From WACF01 sp040880205 (GTDB lineage: Bacteria > Pseudomonadota > Gammaproteobacteria > Pseudomonadales > Cellvibrionaceae), in NCBI GenBank assembly GCA_040880205.1, contig JBBDIU010000052.1, positions 1-5,882 of the forward strand: a stretch of 5,882 nucleotides of DNA. Direction: 5' to 3'. The notes under the pieces were generated by a model that saw nothing but the letters and a program-made list of their open reading frames with translations, searched no databases and had not been told where the DNA came from. This document shows positions 5,809 to 5,882 of the stretch, one piece after another. Every line of letters starts with the position of its first letter. Position 1 is the first letter of the stretch. The position numbers and the translations under genes were made by a program.

Positions 5809-5882
5809 TCATTCCGACTGCCCAACTTCAATCTGAAGCGCCTCGATCTCTCGTTTGATCTCATCATATTCCGCGCGTTTTC
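5809..5882 (-). CDS. C-terminal end of an unidentified upstream gene (charged, coiled-coil-like)
   Basis: The frame entering from the right edge reads KRAEYDEIKREIEALQIEVG then QSE and stops at TGA 5809-5811. Alternating charged and hydrophobic residues suggest an amphipathic helix or coiled coil, a credible native C-terminus. It lies 90 bases before the epimerase start and on the same strand, so it probably belongs to the same cluster. Only 23 codons are visible, too few to name a family. The competing frame through this stretch, which runs past 5809 to about 5748, is Arg/Asn-rich and less protein-like. Confidence 0.4.
   Translation of the reverse strand, partial: KRAEYDEIKREIEALQIEVGQSE

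Noticed and set aside
1..5882. tRNA, rRNA, CRISPR array, riboswitch or phage attachment site
   Set aside because: No cloverleaf-like segments, spaced direct repeats or conserved RNA motifs were seen by eye on either strand.

Overview
The window is part of a surface-polysaccharide (O-antigen or capsule type) biosynthesis locus, and every native gene reads on the minus strand. The gene set is a Wzx-type flippase, a Wzy/ligase-type membrane protein, a GT4 glycosyltransferase, a sulfotransferase, two methyltransferase families and a sugar-nucleotide epimerase. Together with ATGA gene overlaps, an IS3-family transposase remnant and strongly mosaic base composition, this suggests a proteobacterium. 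The sequence alone does not identify the genus.

Layout in transcription order, from the right edge leftwards. (1) 5809-5882: the charged, probably coiled-coil C-terminus of an unidentified gene. (2) about 5467-5718: a decayed NAD-dependent epimerase resembling UDP-sulfoquinovose synthase (SQD1-like). It survives as three pieces in shifted frames. (3) 5095-5418: the C-terminal piece of an FkbM-family methyltransferase, without its N-terminal part. (4) 4184-5098: an intact class I SAM methyltransferase with an N-terminal zinc ribbon, overlapping the FkbM stop by ATGA. (5) 4086-4187: a 33-codon membrane-peptide frame, again ATGA-overlapped. (6) 2609-3985: an intact, GC-rich Wzx-like flippase. 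(7) 1787-2590: an intact PAPS-dependent sulfotransferase. (8) 1472-1689: the right end of an IS3-family element on the plus strand. (9) 878 to about 1477: the C-terminal domain of a GT4 glycosyltransferase whose N-terminal half is gone. (10) 3-824: a Wzy/WaaL-type membrane protein that runs off the left edge.

If the intact genes act together, lipid-linked glycan units would be built and decorated in the cytoplasm (methylation, sulfation), flipped by the Wzx protein, and joined or ligated by the Wzy/WaaL protein. Three sugar-modifying genes (GT4, FkbM, epimerase) are broken, while the flippase, sulfotransferase, SAM methyltransferase and visible polymerase are open. The locus therefore looks like a recombined, partly decayed cluster that may make a simpler glycan than its ancestor or depend on enzymes encoded elsewhere. 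The most informative points are the frame that reads antisense through the IS remnant into the GT4 fragment, the three-piece epimerase, and the pairing of a sulfotransferase with a sulfosugar-type epimerase remnant.
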